Shown here one piece after another: positions 24,902 to 32,865 of a DNA stretch of 64,000 nucleotides. The stretch is from Desulfovibrio sp. (lineage in GTDB: Bacteria; Desulfobacterota; Desulfovibrionia; Desulfovibrionales; Desulfovibrionaceae): assembly GCA_017528345.1 (NCBI GenBank), contig JAFXOX010000014.1, positions 28,587-92,586 on the forward strand. The letters are read 5' to 3'. Made by a program: the position numbers and the translations under genes. Numbering within the stretch: position 1 is the stretch's first letter; each line of letters opens with the position of its first letter. Under the pieces are notes generated by a model. It ran no database searches, was not told the origin of the DNA, and saw nothing but the letters and a program-made list of their open reading frames with translations.

Positions 24902-26317
24902 TTAATGAGTGGCCTTGGCGGCCGGGACAGCTTTTTTAAGTTTGCGGAAAACGGTTGCCCGGTCAATACCATAGAGCTCAGCGACCTTTTGCACGGAGCC
25001 ATGGACCTCAATGGCTTTTTTGAGAAAGTCGCGTTCTCTGTCGGCAAAAATATCCTTGAATGGTCTAGGATGAAGAATGTCTTCGCTGTAGCCTGTGAGC
25101 CCCTCTTCCTGCCGGGCAATCTGGGACGGCAGATCGCGCGGAGAAATGTCCGGACCATTGAGGGAGATGACAAGACTGTGCACAAGATTTTGCAGTTCGC
25201 GCACATTGCCGGGCCAGCTATAGCTGCGCATGAGATCCAGGCTTGCCTCCTGAAACGTCATGTGCTTGCGGTACTTGGCGGAATAGAGCGCCAGGTAATG
25301 GCTGGCCAGAACCCCGATATCCTCGGGCCGCTCCCTGAGGGCAGGAATGCGGCAGGTTGCGACATTGAGCCGGTAGAAGAGATCCCGCCTGAAGGTGCCT
25401 GCGGCAACACTTTCTTCGAGATTGCGGTTGGTGGCGGCTATGACGCGCACATTGACCTTGCGGGGCTGGGATGAGCCCACACGCACGATTTCTCCGTCCT
25501 GCAAAACCCGCAAAAGGCGCGTCTGCATGGCAAGGGGAAGTTCCCCGATTTCATCAAGAAAAATGCTGCTGCCATTGGCAATTTCAAAATAGCCGGCCTT
25601 GCCCTTGCTTGATGCACCGGTAAAAGCCCCTGGCATATAGCCGAAGAGTTCGGACTCGGTCAGCCCTTCAGAAATACCGCCGCAGTCCACTTTGACAAGA
25701 ATTTTATCCTTGCGTGCCGAATGGGCGTGCACGTAGCGGGCAAGCACATCCTTGCCGGCACCTGTCTCTCCGAGCAAAAGCACCGTGGCATCGGTTTCGG
25801 CAAAGCGGCGCAGGAGATCAAGAACATGGCCCATTGCACGGCTTTGGTAAACCGGCTCCCTTGATCGATCATTGTTTTCCTGGGCCACAAGGGCCAGCTG
25901 ATTGCTGATCTGATCGATGAGGCCGCGCTGATCGGCCACCTGATCCTGCAGTTGACCAAGCAAGGTCACGTCACGGGCAAAGGTCACAACGAGGCAGAGC
26001 TCGCCCTGGCTGTCAAAGACCGGAAAACCCATGAGCACAAGCTTTTTGCCGTTTTTGAGCTTCTGCACGTGGGTGGTCGGGCGGCCTGTGCGCACAATAT
26101 CGGGATTGAGCACACAGTCAAAGACCCCGTCCTCCATGAGCTGGCGCACATTGCGCCCTTCAATCTGCGCTTGGGTAAGTCCTGTAAGCTGTTCGTACAT
26201 ACGGTTGACGCGCAGACTGACACCCTGGGCATCACTGATAAAGACCCCTTCGGGCAGGGCATCGAGAATGCTTTCCACATGACGGGAGAGCAGCTCAGAA
26301 CAGCGCTTCAAAGCCAC
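24902..26317 (-). CDS. Sigma-54-dependent activator with PAS domain
   Basis: This 471-residue regulator has a PAS domain (about residues 12-120, VESILDALPEGVFISDAQG). A AAA+ domain follows with Walker A GETGAGKD, loop GAFTGASSKG and Walker B SIFLDEIGELP. A C-terminal Fis-type helix (SVQKVAELYGIDRATVFRKL) completes it. Unlike the activator at 9-1484 it keeps the consensus GAFTGA. It starts with GTG. It is placed directly before dnaG, which may be mere position, and its target genes are unknown. Confidence 0.92.
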   Translation of the reverse strand: MALKRCSELLSRHVESILDALPEGVFISDAQGVSLRVNRMYEQLTGLTQAQIEGRNVRQLMEDGVFDCVLNPDIVRTGRPTTHVQKLKNGKKLVLMGFPVFDSQGELCLVVTFARDVTLLGQLQDQVADQRGLIDQISNQLALVAQENNDRSREPVYQSRAMGHVLDLLRRFAETDATVLLLGETGAGKDVLARYVHAHSARKDKILVKVDCGGISEGLTESELFGYMPGAFTGASSKGKAGYFEIANGSSIFLDEIGELPLAMQTRLLRVLQDGEIVRVGSSQPRKVNVRVIAATNRNLEESVAAGTFRRDLFYRLNVATCRIPALRERPEDIGVLASHYLALYSAKYRKHMTFQEASLDLMRSYSWPGNVRELQNLVHSLVISLNGPDISPRDLPSQIARQEEGLTGYSEDILHPRPFKDIFADRERDFLKKAIEVHGSVQKVAELYGIDRATVFRKLKKAVPAAKATH

Positions 26318-26535
26318 ATATGCTCACAGTCTGTCGCAGAGACAGGGTTAGTAGTCGTTTCTGACAGATGAGGATTTTTGCCGAATGTGGGGAGAACGAC
26401 ATGCAGAAGGGTTTTTGGGATTTTCTGCGTGTGCCTCCGCGATGTCTTAGGCGTTAGCTTGGCGGCCTGGCGTCTTGGCCACATGCCCTTATTTGGGGCT
26501 ACTTACCAGAAGACGGCAAAGGTTAGCTGCTCGTA

Positions 26536-27936
26536 TTAGTGTTGTCGAATGGCTTTCATGGCTTTTTTGCGCTTGTACATTTCCTGATCGGCTCGTCTGA
26601 ACATCGACTCAAAGCAATTGTCTGTTTGTGGATTGAACCTGGAAAAGCCAAGAGCTGCCGAAATTCTCTCCCAGTAGTCCAACGTCTGATCTTCTGAAAT
26701 CTGAGCAATGGTTTTGTCAAACTTGGCAATGAGCTGGTCCACCACTGCAAAATCCTGGCCTTTGATAATCACGACAAATTCGTCCCCGCCGATACGAAAG
26801 ACCGGCGAGTGGTCAAAGATGGTACAGACAAGAGCGCAGAGCTTCTTGATGGCAATATTGCCCTTGTCGTGACCAAAGGTATCGTTGATGCGCTTGAGGA
26901 AATTGAGATCGATGACCGCAACGCCATAGTCCAGATTGCCGCTGCCAATCTCCCATTCAATCTTCTTCACTTCCTTGTCATAGGCGAGTTTATTTCTGAT
27001 GCCGGTAAGCGCGTCCCTGTTGGCAAGCTCGCTTAATTCTTTGGCCTGGTTTTCAGCCTGGATGATATTGATCACATAGCGCTTAATGTCCTTGGACATC
27101 TTGACGATGGCCTGTGCCAGGGCTCGGACTTCGTTGTCGGTATGGATATTGGGCATCTCCATGACCAGGCTTTCAATGCTTTTCTGCTCGTGACTTTGCC
27201 TGGCAAAGCGAGTCGTCCCCTCTTCAAGAATCCGGATGGGCTGCACGACCGTCTTTGAGATCCAGGAGAGAAAAGCCAGTGTGGAGATGAGGCAGACACA
27301 CAGGGTCAGAAGCACGTTTCGTGTGATATTGTGGATGATAACCCGGTGAATTTCGTCCACCAGAACGTCGACGCAGAGCTCGGCAAAAAATCGTCCGTCT
27401 TTGTCCACGAGAGGAAGAACTCCGGTGTAATCGTGCCCCCAGTAGGCCACATCGTCAAAAAAGGTGATTTTTCCGGAAGTATTGATGGCGTTATAGTATT
27501 TTTCAACAGCTTCGACGGGGTACTGATCACGGGTGAGCTCGCCGAGATGGACTTCGTTGTCAGGAATATGCTCCTTTTCATAGGCCGACATACCGGCAAT
27601 GACATTTTTGACGTTATCGTATCTGGTCGTATTGAGCGGAACGATGACGTAGAGAAAATGGATATCATGGGTATCTTTGATCAGGTCAAAAAATACCTGC
27701 ATGTCCTGATAGTGTTGGGACTTCACCCCACTTGCCAGACACGTCTTCAGATCCTCGATGTCCAGACGGCTGCTGACATATTTGAGCAGATCGGTCATGT
27801 AGGCTTCATAGCGCTTATACATCGCCTGCCTGGTGTTGAAGTAGGTCAGTGCCCCGAGCATACTACAGAGCAAAACGGTGAAGCTAAGGCAACCACAGAG
27901 AATACTGCGATGAAGAGGTTGCTTGTGCTTGTTCAT
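26536..27936 (-). CDS. Membrane-bound diguanylate cyclase
   Basis: This 466-residue protein has a first span (residues 12-32), an external sensor domain to about residue 210, a second span (NVLLTLCVCLISTLAFLSWI) and a HAMP-like linker. The C-terminal GGDEF domain reads FRIGGDEFVVII, so it should make cyclic di-GMP from two GTP. No RxxD inhibitory site sits at the standard distance before GGDEF, so product inhibition may be absent. The start at 27936 has GGTGAT 8 nt upstream. The gene is monocistronic, with 218 bp between it and the sigma-54 activator gene. Confidence 0.9.
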   Translation of the reverse strand: MNKHKQPLHRSILCGCLSFTVLLCSMLGALTYFNTRQAMYKRYEAYMTDLLKYVSSRLDIEDLKTCLASGVKSQHYQDMQVFFDLIKDTHDIHFLYVIVPLNTTRYDNVKNVIAGMSAYEKEHIPDNEVHLGELTRDQYPVEAVEKYYNAINTSGKITFFDDVAYWGHDYTGVLPLVDKDGRFFAELCVDVLVDEIHRVIIHNITRNVLLTLCVCLISTLAFLSWISKTVVQPIRILEEGTTRFARQSHEQKSIESLVMEMPNIHTDNEVRALAQAIVKMSKDIKRYVINIIQAENQAKELSELANRDALTGIRNKLAYDKEVKKIEWEIGSGNLDYGVAVIDLNFLKRINDTFGHDKGNIAIKKLCALVCTIFDHSPVFRIGGDEFVVIIKGQDFAVVDQLIAKFDKTIAQISEDQTLDYWERISAALGFSRFNPQTDNCFESMFRRADQEMYKRKKAMKAIRQH

Positions 27937-27989
27937 GAAAATCACCGTTGTCTCACAAGGACTTCTTTGTTCTTGGCAAAGGCTTTGCG

Positions 27990-28042
27990 CATCCTGCCAG
28001 TGGCGAAGGCAAGCTTCAAAGAACTCTGCTTGCCGCAGGATG
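27990..28042. repeat. Nested inverted repeat in the gap before mutS2
   Basis: CATCCTGC (27990-27997) pairs with GCAGGATG (28035-28042). An inner GCAAGC (28009-28014) pairs with GCTTGC (28028-28033). It lies in the 232-bp gap downstream of mutS2 on the minus strand and just upstream of the diguanylate cyclase start. No T-run follows. It may be a terminator-like or protein-binding structure. Confidence 0.4.
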
Positions 28043-28168
28043 GTTCAGCGTACCCTGAAGCGTTTTTTGCCAGGCACGTTTTGGAGATGCTCATCTCTTT
28101 TAGCATCAGGGACAGAAGCGCTCAGCTCAATACAGATAAGGTCTGAGGACATTTTGTGAAGTGGAGGT

Positions 28169-30508
28169 TCAGGAAAAATAGACAATGGTTTTGCCGCAGC
28201 CGCCCTGATCTTCCGGGGCAAGCTCGTAATGGTCAATGCCGGGATACTTGTCGAGATAGCTGTGCAGTTCACGCCGCAGGACACCTGTGCCCCGGCCGTG
28301 GATAATTTCCACACAGCTTGGCCCGCCCACAAGGTGATTATCCAGAAAACGCTGCACCGCACTGCGCGCTTCGGAAGCGGTCATGCCGCGCACATCGACC
28401 ATCAGGGAAAAGCCAAGGTCAGCGGCTGCCGCCTGCGATGAGGAGGTCTGTAGCTGTCTCTGCGCGCTTGCAAGCGCTTCAAGCTCACTGGCCCTGGCCC
28501 ACAGACTGATACCGCCAAGATCAAGGCGCAGACGCTCGCGCTTGGGATCGGTATCGGTAATGGTTCCAATTTTGCCAAGGCCTTTGTGGCGTACGCGCAT
28601 GCCGTTGGCAAAGTCCTGGGCTTTGGCCGGCTGGGCTTCCTGGGCCTGTGTGGACTCTGAGAGGTCGCGGCGCAGCTGCTTGAGGCGGTTGAGAGCCTCC
28701 TTGTTTTTGAGCTTTTCGGCGTGCACATCCTGCATGAGCTGTTGAATGTGGCCTGAGATCTCGGTTTGTAAACGTTCACGCTCTTTGTGCAGACGCTCTT
28801 TGAGGTGGACGGCCTCATCCTTGGTCTTTTTCTGCAGACGGATGAGCTGCTCAAGCTCTGCCTCGCGCTCAACGGCAAGTTGGTTGAGGCGATCAATCTG
28901 GGCTGTGGTGTCTCCTGCGCCAAGCAGGAGAATATTCTGAGCCCGCTCAAGGATCTCCGGGGCAAGACCGTGATCGCGGGCAACGGTCAGCGTTTGGCTC
29001 TGACCCACCTGATCGTAGGCCAGACGAAAGAGCGGCCGCAGACTCTGGGGGTCAAAGAGCATGGAGGCAGCACGCACATGTTCTGTGGAAAGCGCCCAGA
29101 TTTTCAGACTGGGAAAATGGGTTGCCGAAAGTACACAGGCCCCGCGCTCAAGCAGCGCATCGAGCACAGCCTGGGCAAGGGCCGCACCCTGAGTCGGATC
29201 TGTCCCTGCTCCAAATTCATCAAGCAGCACAAGACTGCCGGGCCCAAGGTATTTCCAGGCCTTGGAGAGATGGGTGATCTGGGCGGTAAAGGTTGAAACA
29301 TGGTCTTCAATGTCCTGCTCGTCGCCAATAAAGGCATCAAGACGTGTGGGCCAGAAAAGATGTGAGCCTGGCGCTGCCGGCACAGGCAGGCCACTTGCTG
29401 CCATGGCGCAGATTAGGCCAAGGGTTTTGAGGCAGACGGTTTTGCCGGCCGCATTGCTGCCTGAGATGAGAAGGCAGCGGTCATCGGGGCGCAGGAGAAT
29501 GTTCAGAGGCCGCACAGCTCGTTTTTGTTCGTTTTTGGCGTCTTTGGCCTGCAGGGCAAGAAGCGGATGACGCGCTTCGAGAAGTTCAAGACCCTGTTCA
29601 CGCGCGGTGAAATGCACGCACTGCCCGTCAAGAGCCTCGGAAAGTTTGCCTTTGGCCTGCAGAAGATCAAGGGCTGTGAGCAGAGAAAGCGCCTGATCCA
29701 CAGCTTCGCGCTCTGTACGCAAAAGGCCTGTGAGGTAGCCCAGGACCTGCATTTCTTCCTCGCGTTCTTCGCGACGAAGCTCCTGCAGGCGGTTATTGAG
29801 CTCAACGAGAAACATCGGCTCAAAATAACAGGTTTCCCCTGTCTGCGACCAGTCGTGGAGAATGCCCTGCAGCCGGCCTTTATAGGTCGCCTTGAGCGGC
29901 AGAACATAGCGGTCCTGGGAAATGGTCATGAATTCGTCCTGCAGATAGGGCAGAATATTGTAGCGCGCGGCAAAGTCATGGACCTTGCGCAGACAGTTCT
30001 GATGGAGGCTGCGAATATCCTGGCGCAGGCGGAAAAGCTCCGGGGAGCTTTCGTCCTTGAGCTGGGCATCATCGGAGATGCAGCGGTTCAGGGCATGGAA
30101 GAGCTCGCGCGGAAGCTGTGTTTCCTGAAAATGGGCGAGAAGCCTGGGCCATTTCTGGGAAGAGGCGGGAAGGGTCAGGGCCTGCATGGCCTGTTTGGCC
30201 TGATTGAGGACACTGCGCAGGGCCCAGAAAGCGTCAATATCGGCAATGAAGCGGCTGCCGGAGAGCTTGCGCAGCATGGGGGAAATATCGGCAAAGCCTG
30301 TGGGCGCAAAAAGCCTGGCTGCGTCACTGTCGTGAAACCAGACAAGGGCGTCGGCAAAAAGCGCCAGAGCTTCCTCTGCCTCATCCATATGGGCAAGTGG
30401 CGCTGTGCGCTGCGCGATCTCACGGCCTTCCTGGGAATGACAGAAGGAAGCCAGAAGGCTTGTGATCTTGGGAAATTCCAGAGCCTGAAGTGTGCGTGGG
30501 TGAATCAT
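28169..30508 (-). CDS. mutS2: Endonuclease MutS2
   Basis: The 779-residue protein has a MutS-like core with Walker A SGSNAAGKTVCLKTLGL, a DEFGAGTDPTQGAAL signature/Walker B region, and a long coiled coil rich in Lys, Glu and Gln (about residues 510-640). A C-terminal Smr endonuclease domain (DVRGMTASEARSAVQRFL, then EIIHGRGTGVLRREL) follows. It acts on ribosome collisions or recombination intermediates rather than mismatch repair. It begins 39 bp after a strong terminator that separates it from rpsU. Confidence 0.96.
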   Translation of the reverse strand: MIHPRTLQALEFPKITSLLASFCHSQEGREIAQRTAPLAHMDEAEEALALFADALVWFHDSDAARLFAPTGFADISPMLRKLSGSRFIADIDAFWALRSVLNQAKQAMQALTLPASSQKWPRLLAHFQETQLPRELFHALNRCISDDAQLKDESSPELFRLRQDIRSLHQNCLRKVHDFAARYNILPYLQDEFMTISQDRYVLPLKATYKGRLQGILHDWSQTGETCYFEPMFLVELNNRLQELRREEREEEMQVLGYLTGLLRTEREAVDQALSLLTALDLLQAKGKLSEALDGQCVHFTAREQGLELLEARHPLLALQAKDAKNEQKRAVRPLNILLRPDDRCLLISGSNAAGKTVCLKTLGLICAMAASGLPVPAAPGSHLFWPTRLDAFIGDEQDIEDHVSTFTAQITHLSKAWKYLGPGSLVLLDEFGAGTDPTQGAALAQAVLDALLERGACVLSATHFPSLKIWALSTEHVRAASMLFDPQSLRPLFRLAYDQVGQSQTLTVARDHGLAPEILERAQNILLLGAGDTTAQIDRLNQLAVEREAELEQLIRLQKKTKDEAVHLKERLHKERERLQTEISGHIQQLMQDVHAEKLKNKEALNRLKQLRRDLSESTQAQEAQPAKAQDFANGMRVRHKGLGKIGTITDTDPKRERLRLDLGGISLWARASELEALASAQRQLQTSSSQAAAADLGFSLMVDVRGMTASEARSAVQRFLDNHLVGGPSCVEIIHGRGTGVLRRELHSYLDKYPGIDHYELAPEDQGGCGKTIVYFS

Positions 30509-30546
30509 GTGTGGCTGCCGGATAACCGGGCTTGGCTTCAGGAGAG

Positions 30547-30582
30547 AAAAAAAATGCGGGGAACCATCAAGGATTCCCCGCA
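30547..30582 (-). terminator. Rho-independent terminator upstream of mutS2
   Basis: On the minus strand a 9-bp perfect stem TGCGGGGAA/TTCCCCGCA (complements of 30574-30582 and 30555-30563) with a 10-nt loop is followed by eight T. It should end transcription coming from rpsU or from the structured region before it. Placed 39 bp before the mutS2 start, it could also act as an attenuator. Confidence 0.85.
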
Positions 30583-30858
30583 GGATCTTTCCATCCCCGG
30601 AGTAACCGGAGAATTCGAGAAGTTTGAGGCTGCCGTCATAAAGACAGAACAGGAATTATGCAGCGTTTCAGACCTACGTCGCATGGCCCATGCCCTGCGA
30701 CCTGTTTCCTTAGGGTTTCCCCTTGCCGCTGTGCTTTTGGTAAACTATCCGACACTGAGCTTCCATGCCGGACACCTGTTTCCCAAAGTCCATTGACAGA
30801 ACCTGTCCAAGGTACGTGCCCGTTTACCGGGCTGAACAGGCGGGGAAATGTCTTTCTT
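30583..30858 (-). other. Structured non-coding region between rpsU and mutS2
   Basis: No coding frame of note lies here, but at least three strong hairpins do. GCCCG/CGGGC (30818-30822/30828-30832) sits inside a second 7-bp stem (30802-30808/30834-30840). TCCGACA/TGCCGGA is at 30748-30754/30766-30772. GTCGCA/TGCGAC is at 30678-30683/30696-30701. It ends at the terminator at 30547-30582. This could be a small RNA, a 3' UTR structure of rpsU or a leader of mutS2. It does not show the core motifs of RNase P RNA, tmRNA, SRP RNA or the cobalamin, TPP, SAM or FMN riboswitches. Confidence 0.55.
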
Positions 30859-30863
30859 CGGGC

Positions 30864-31067
30864 TTAGGATGCATTCATCTTCCGCGCTTTCTTGAGAAGG
30901 CGCTTCCGAGCTGCAGCCTTTTTCTTCTTGCGCATCACACTGGGCTTTTCATAGTGCTGACGTTTTTTCATTTCTGAAAGAATGCCAGCTTTTTCGACTT
31001 GCTTCTTGAATCTGCGCAAGGCCAAATCGAAATTGTAGTCGTCCTCGTTGAGAAACACTCCGGGCAA
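30864..31067 (-). CDS. rpsU: 30S ribosomal protein S21 (TTG start)
   Basis: This is a 67-residue basic ribosomal protein beginning [19 protein letters not shown], with the family's [11 protein letters not shown] segment and Lys/Arg-rich tail. The start is TTG (31067): a nearly perfect Shine-Dalgarno, GGAGGTGAT (complement of 31072-31080), sits 4 nt upstream, and the conserved N-terminus begins right after it. A longer reading starting at 31139 has no conserved extension and is rejected. Initiation at TTG behind so strong a ribosome site could tune expression. It lies downstream of a probable 6S RNA. Confidence 0.95.
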   Translation of the reverse strand: MPGVFLNEDDYNFDLALRRFKKQVEKAGILSEMKKRQHYEKPSVMRKKKKAAARKRLLKKARKMNAS

Positions 31068-31179
31068 ATATATCACCTCCCTTGAGAAATGTTGAGGGAG
31101 CCAAAAGTTTTCTTCGTCTGTGACCCCACCTTCATGCAAAAGGATTGTCCAAGAGACTTTTTGGTACGAAAAGCCTAAG

Positions 31180-31350
31180 GGCCTGTTGCCTGAAACTCTG
31201 TGAAGCCGCCGACAAAGAGCACTTTTGCCATGGCGACGTGCATCTTAACTCCCGCAATAGGGCTCTGTGGGAGCCCGCCGAGATCGGCTCTCTCACGATT
31301 GTGAAATTTGAGCCGGGGGATTGTCTCTCCCTGAAGGAAGAGATTTGTGA
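31180..31350 (-). ncRNA. ssrS: Probable 6S RNA
   Basis: The minus strand holds a roughly 160-nt G+C-paired region resembling 6S RNA. Near the 5' end comes CCCCCGGCUCAAAUUUCA, then a purine-rich central loop with UUAAGAUGCACGUCGCC. A 3' arm GUCGGCGGCUUCACAGAG follows, similar in order and spacing to the E. coli RNA (GCGGCGGCAUCUC in its 3' arm). 6S RNA mimics an open promoter and sequesters sigma-70 polymerase in stationary phase. The 5' and 3' ends are approximate. It is not beside ygfA, the usual neighbour. A TTGACA box lies at 31377-31382. A covariance-model search would settle it. Confidence 0.62.
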
Positions 31351-31353
31351 GAG

Positions 31354-31382
31354 ATGATGTACGGTTTTTCCGTCTTTGTCAA
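31354..31382 (-). promoter_or_regulatory. Promoter of the probable 6S RNA
   Basis: On the minus strand TTGACA (31382-31377) is followed after 17 bp by CATCAT (31359-31354), or after 15 bp by TACATC (31361-31356). Transcription would begin about 8 nt further, near the deduced RNA 5' end. Confidence 0.45.
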
Positions 31383-31489
31383 TGCTTGTAATCCCCAAGA
31401 AAAAAACAAGCAATTTTTATGCCAGTGATGTCATATTGTGCAGATTTTCGCACTATAAGGACATGAGGCAGAGATGACGAGGTAGAAAA

Positions 31490-31762
31490 TTAATTCACGG
31501 ATTCTTTAAGTTGTTTACCGGCGTGGAATTTGACAACTTTGCAAGCCGGAATGGTCAAGGGAGCACCTGTCTGAGGATTGCGACCCTGGCGCTCTTTACG
31601 ATCGGAAACCGTAAAGGTCCCGAAGTTGGCCAAAGCCAGACGCTCTTCGCTGCGCAGGGTGTCGGTGACAACCTCCACAAAAGAGTTCAGCACTTTTTCG
31701 GCAACGGCTTTGGTCAGACCGGTTTTTGTTGCAATCTTCTCAATGAATTCGGCTTTTGTCAT
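31490..31762 (-). CDS. HU-family DNA-binding protein
   Basis: This 90-residue nucleoid protein has the HU signature [23 protein letters not shown] and a helical N-terminus ([15 protein letters not shown]). The conserved Pro for DNA kinking (NPQTG) is present. The start at 31762 sits right at the family N-terminus; the frame extends upstream to 31894 but the extra 44 residues are not family-like. It is monocistronic, between rsmA and the 6S RNA candidate. Confidence 0.93.
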   Translation of the reverse strand: MTKAEFIEKIATKTGLTKAVAEKVLNSFVEVVTDTLRSEERLALANFGTFTVSDRKERQGRNPQTGAPLTIPACKVVKFHAGKQLKESVN

Positions 31763-32034
31763 GAACTGATCAGCGTCATGGCCCGTGAACGGGTAGGAAA
31801 CGCTGCCTCCAATGTTTTCCTGGTTATGCCCTGCTTTGCAAGCAGGAACTGTTGAGTTGAACAAAACATGGTTTCCACACCGATGATTAAGCACTGCAAG
31901 AAAGAAGGGCAGAAATCAGAGGAGGATGAGGAGGTGTCGCGAGCCCGGTGCTGTGCAGCGCGAAAATTCAGGAAAGAAGCTTAAAAACGGTGAATTTTAG
32001 GATGCCGAGTGCTGATGTAGCCCATTCATTCTGT

Positions 32035-32850
32035 TCATGTCAATACGTCTCTGAAAAAAGCCGCGAGTAGCTGGAAGTTTTGGACGGAAAGCTCTTCAGG
32101 CCGCACACATGGCAGGAGACCGAGATCAGCGAGAATGCCCTGATAGTTCTGGATTTTGGCGCTGCGCAGAATGTGGGCAAGCTGCTTGCGGCGTTGCTGG
32201 AAGCAGAGCCTGAGAAGGGCACGCAGAGGGGGAAGGAGTGTGGAATCTGGACGCTGGCTTTTGGGGCTGAAGCAGACAACGGCTGAATCCACCTTGGGGG
32301 GCGGCGTAAAATTGCCGGGTTTGACCGCAAAGGCCAGACGCGCTTCGAGGAAGCTCTGAACCCAGACAGAAAGCGCTCCATAGCTTTTGTGGCCTGGGGT
32401 GGCACAAAGGCGCTGGGCAACTTCCTTTTGCACCATAAACATGGCCTGTTTGAGATCGCAGACCTGTTCGGCAATGGTCCAGATGAGAGGAGAGGCAACA
32501 TTGTAGGGGAGATTGCCCACAACGGTGAAATGCGCTCCGCAAAGACGACGAAAATCAAAGCTTAAGGCATCACAGAGCACACAGCAGGTGGCATTTTTTG
32601 CCGCTTTTTGTCGCTGTCTTGCCCAGTAGGCATCTTTTTCCAGTAAAAGAAGACGTCTGTGGGGACAACGTTCTAGGACGTCTGTAAGGGCGCCGGCACC
32701 CGGTCCGATTTCAAGAATCTGATCGTCCTCTGTCAAGGAAAGCTGCGCGCACATCTGCTCGCAGATGGCAGGATTGTGCAGGAAATTTTGCCCAAGGGAT
32801 TTTTTGAGCCTTGGCTGGGATTGGGGTATTGGCGAAGTGGATGCTGGCAT
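32035..32850 (-). CDS. rsmA: 16S rRNA dimethyladenosine methyltransferase RsmA (KsgA)
   Basis: This 271-residue methyltransferase has KSLGQNFLHNPAICEQM at the N-terminus. The SAM-binding loop EIGPGAGALTDVL and the catalytic NLPYNVASPL motif follow. It methylates two adjacent adenines near the 3' end of 16S rRNA. It starts 15 nt after an EF-G-like GTPase gene, so it may be coexpressed with it. Confidence 0.96.
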   Translation of the reverse strand: MPASTSPIPQSQPRLKKSLGQNFLHNPAICEQMCAQLSLTEDDQILEIGPGAGALTDVLERCPHRRLLLLEKDAYWARQRQKAAKNATCCVLCDALSFDFRRLCGAHFTVVGNLPYNVASPLIWTIAEQVCDLKQAMFMVQKEVAQRLCATPGHKSYGALSVWVQSFLEARLAFAVKPGNFTPPPKVDSAVVCFSPKSQRPDSTLLPPLRALLRLCFQQRRKQLAHILRSAKIQNYQGILADLGLLPCVRPEELSVQNFQLLAAFFRDVLT

Positions 32851-32865
32851 AGGCTTTCAGAGGTC

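Noticed and set aside
30583..30858. RNase P RNA or cobalamin riboswitch in the rpsU-mutS2 gap
   Set aside because: The invariant P4-associated AAAGUCCGG and the riboswitch's GCCACUG box are absent.
31132..31413. A 93-residue minus-strand ORF
   Set aside because: It overlaps the probable 6S RNA, has no family features and no ribosome site.
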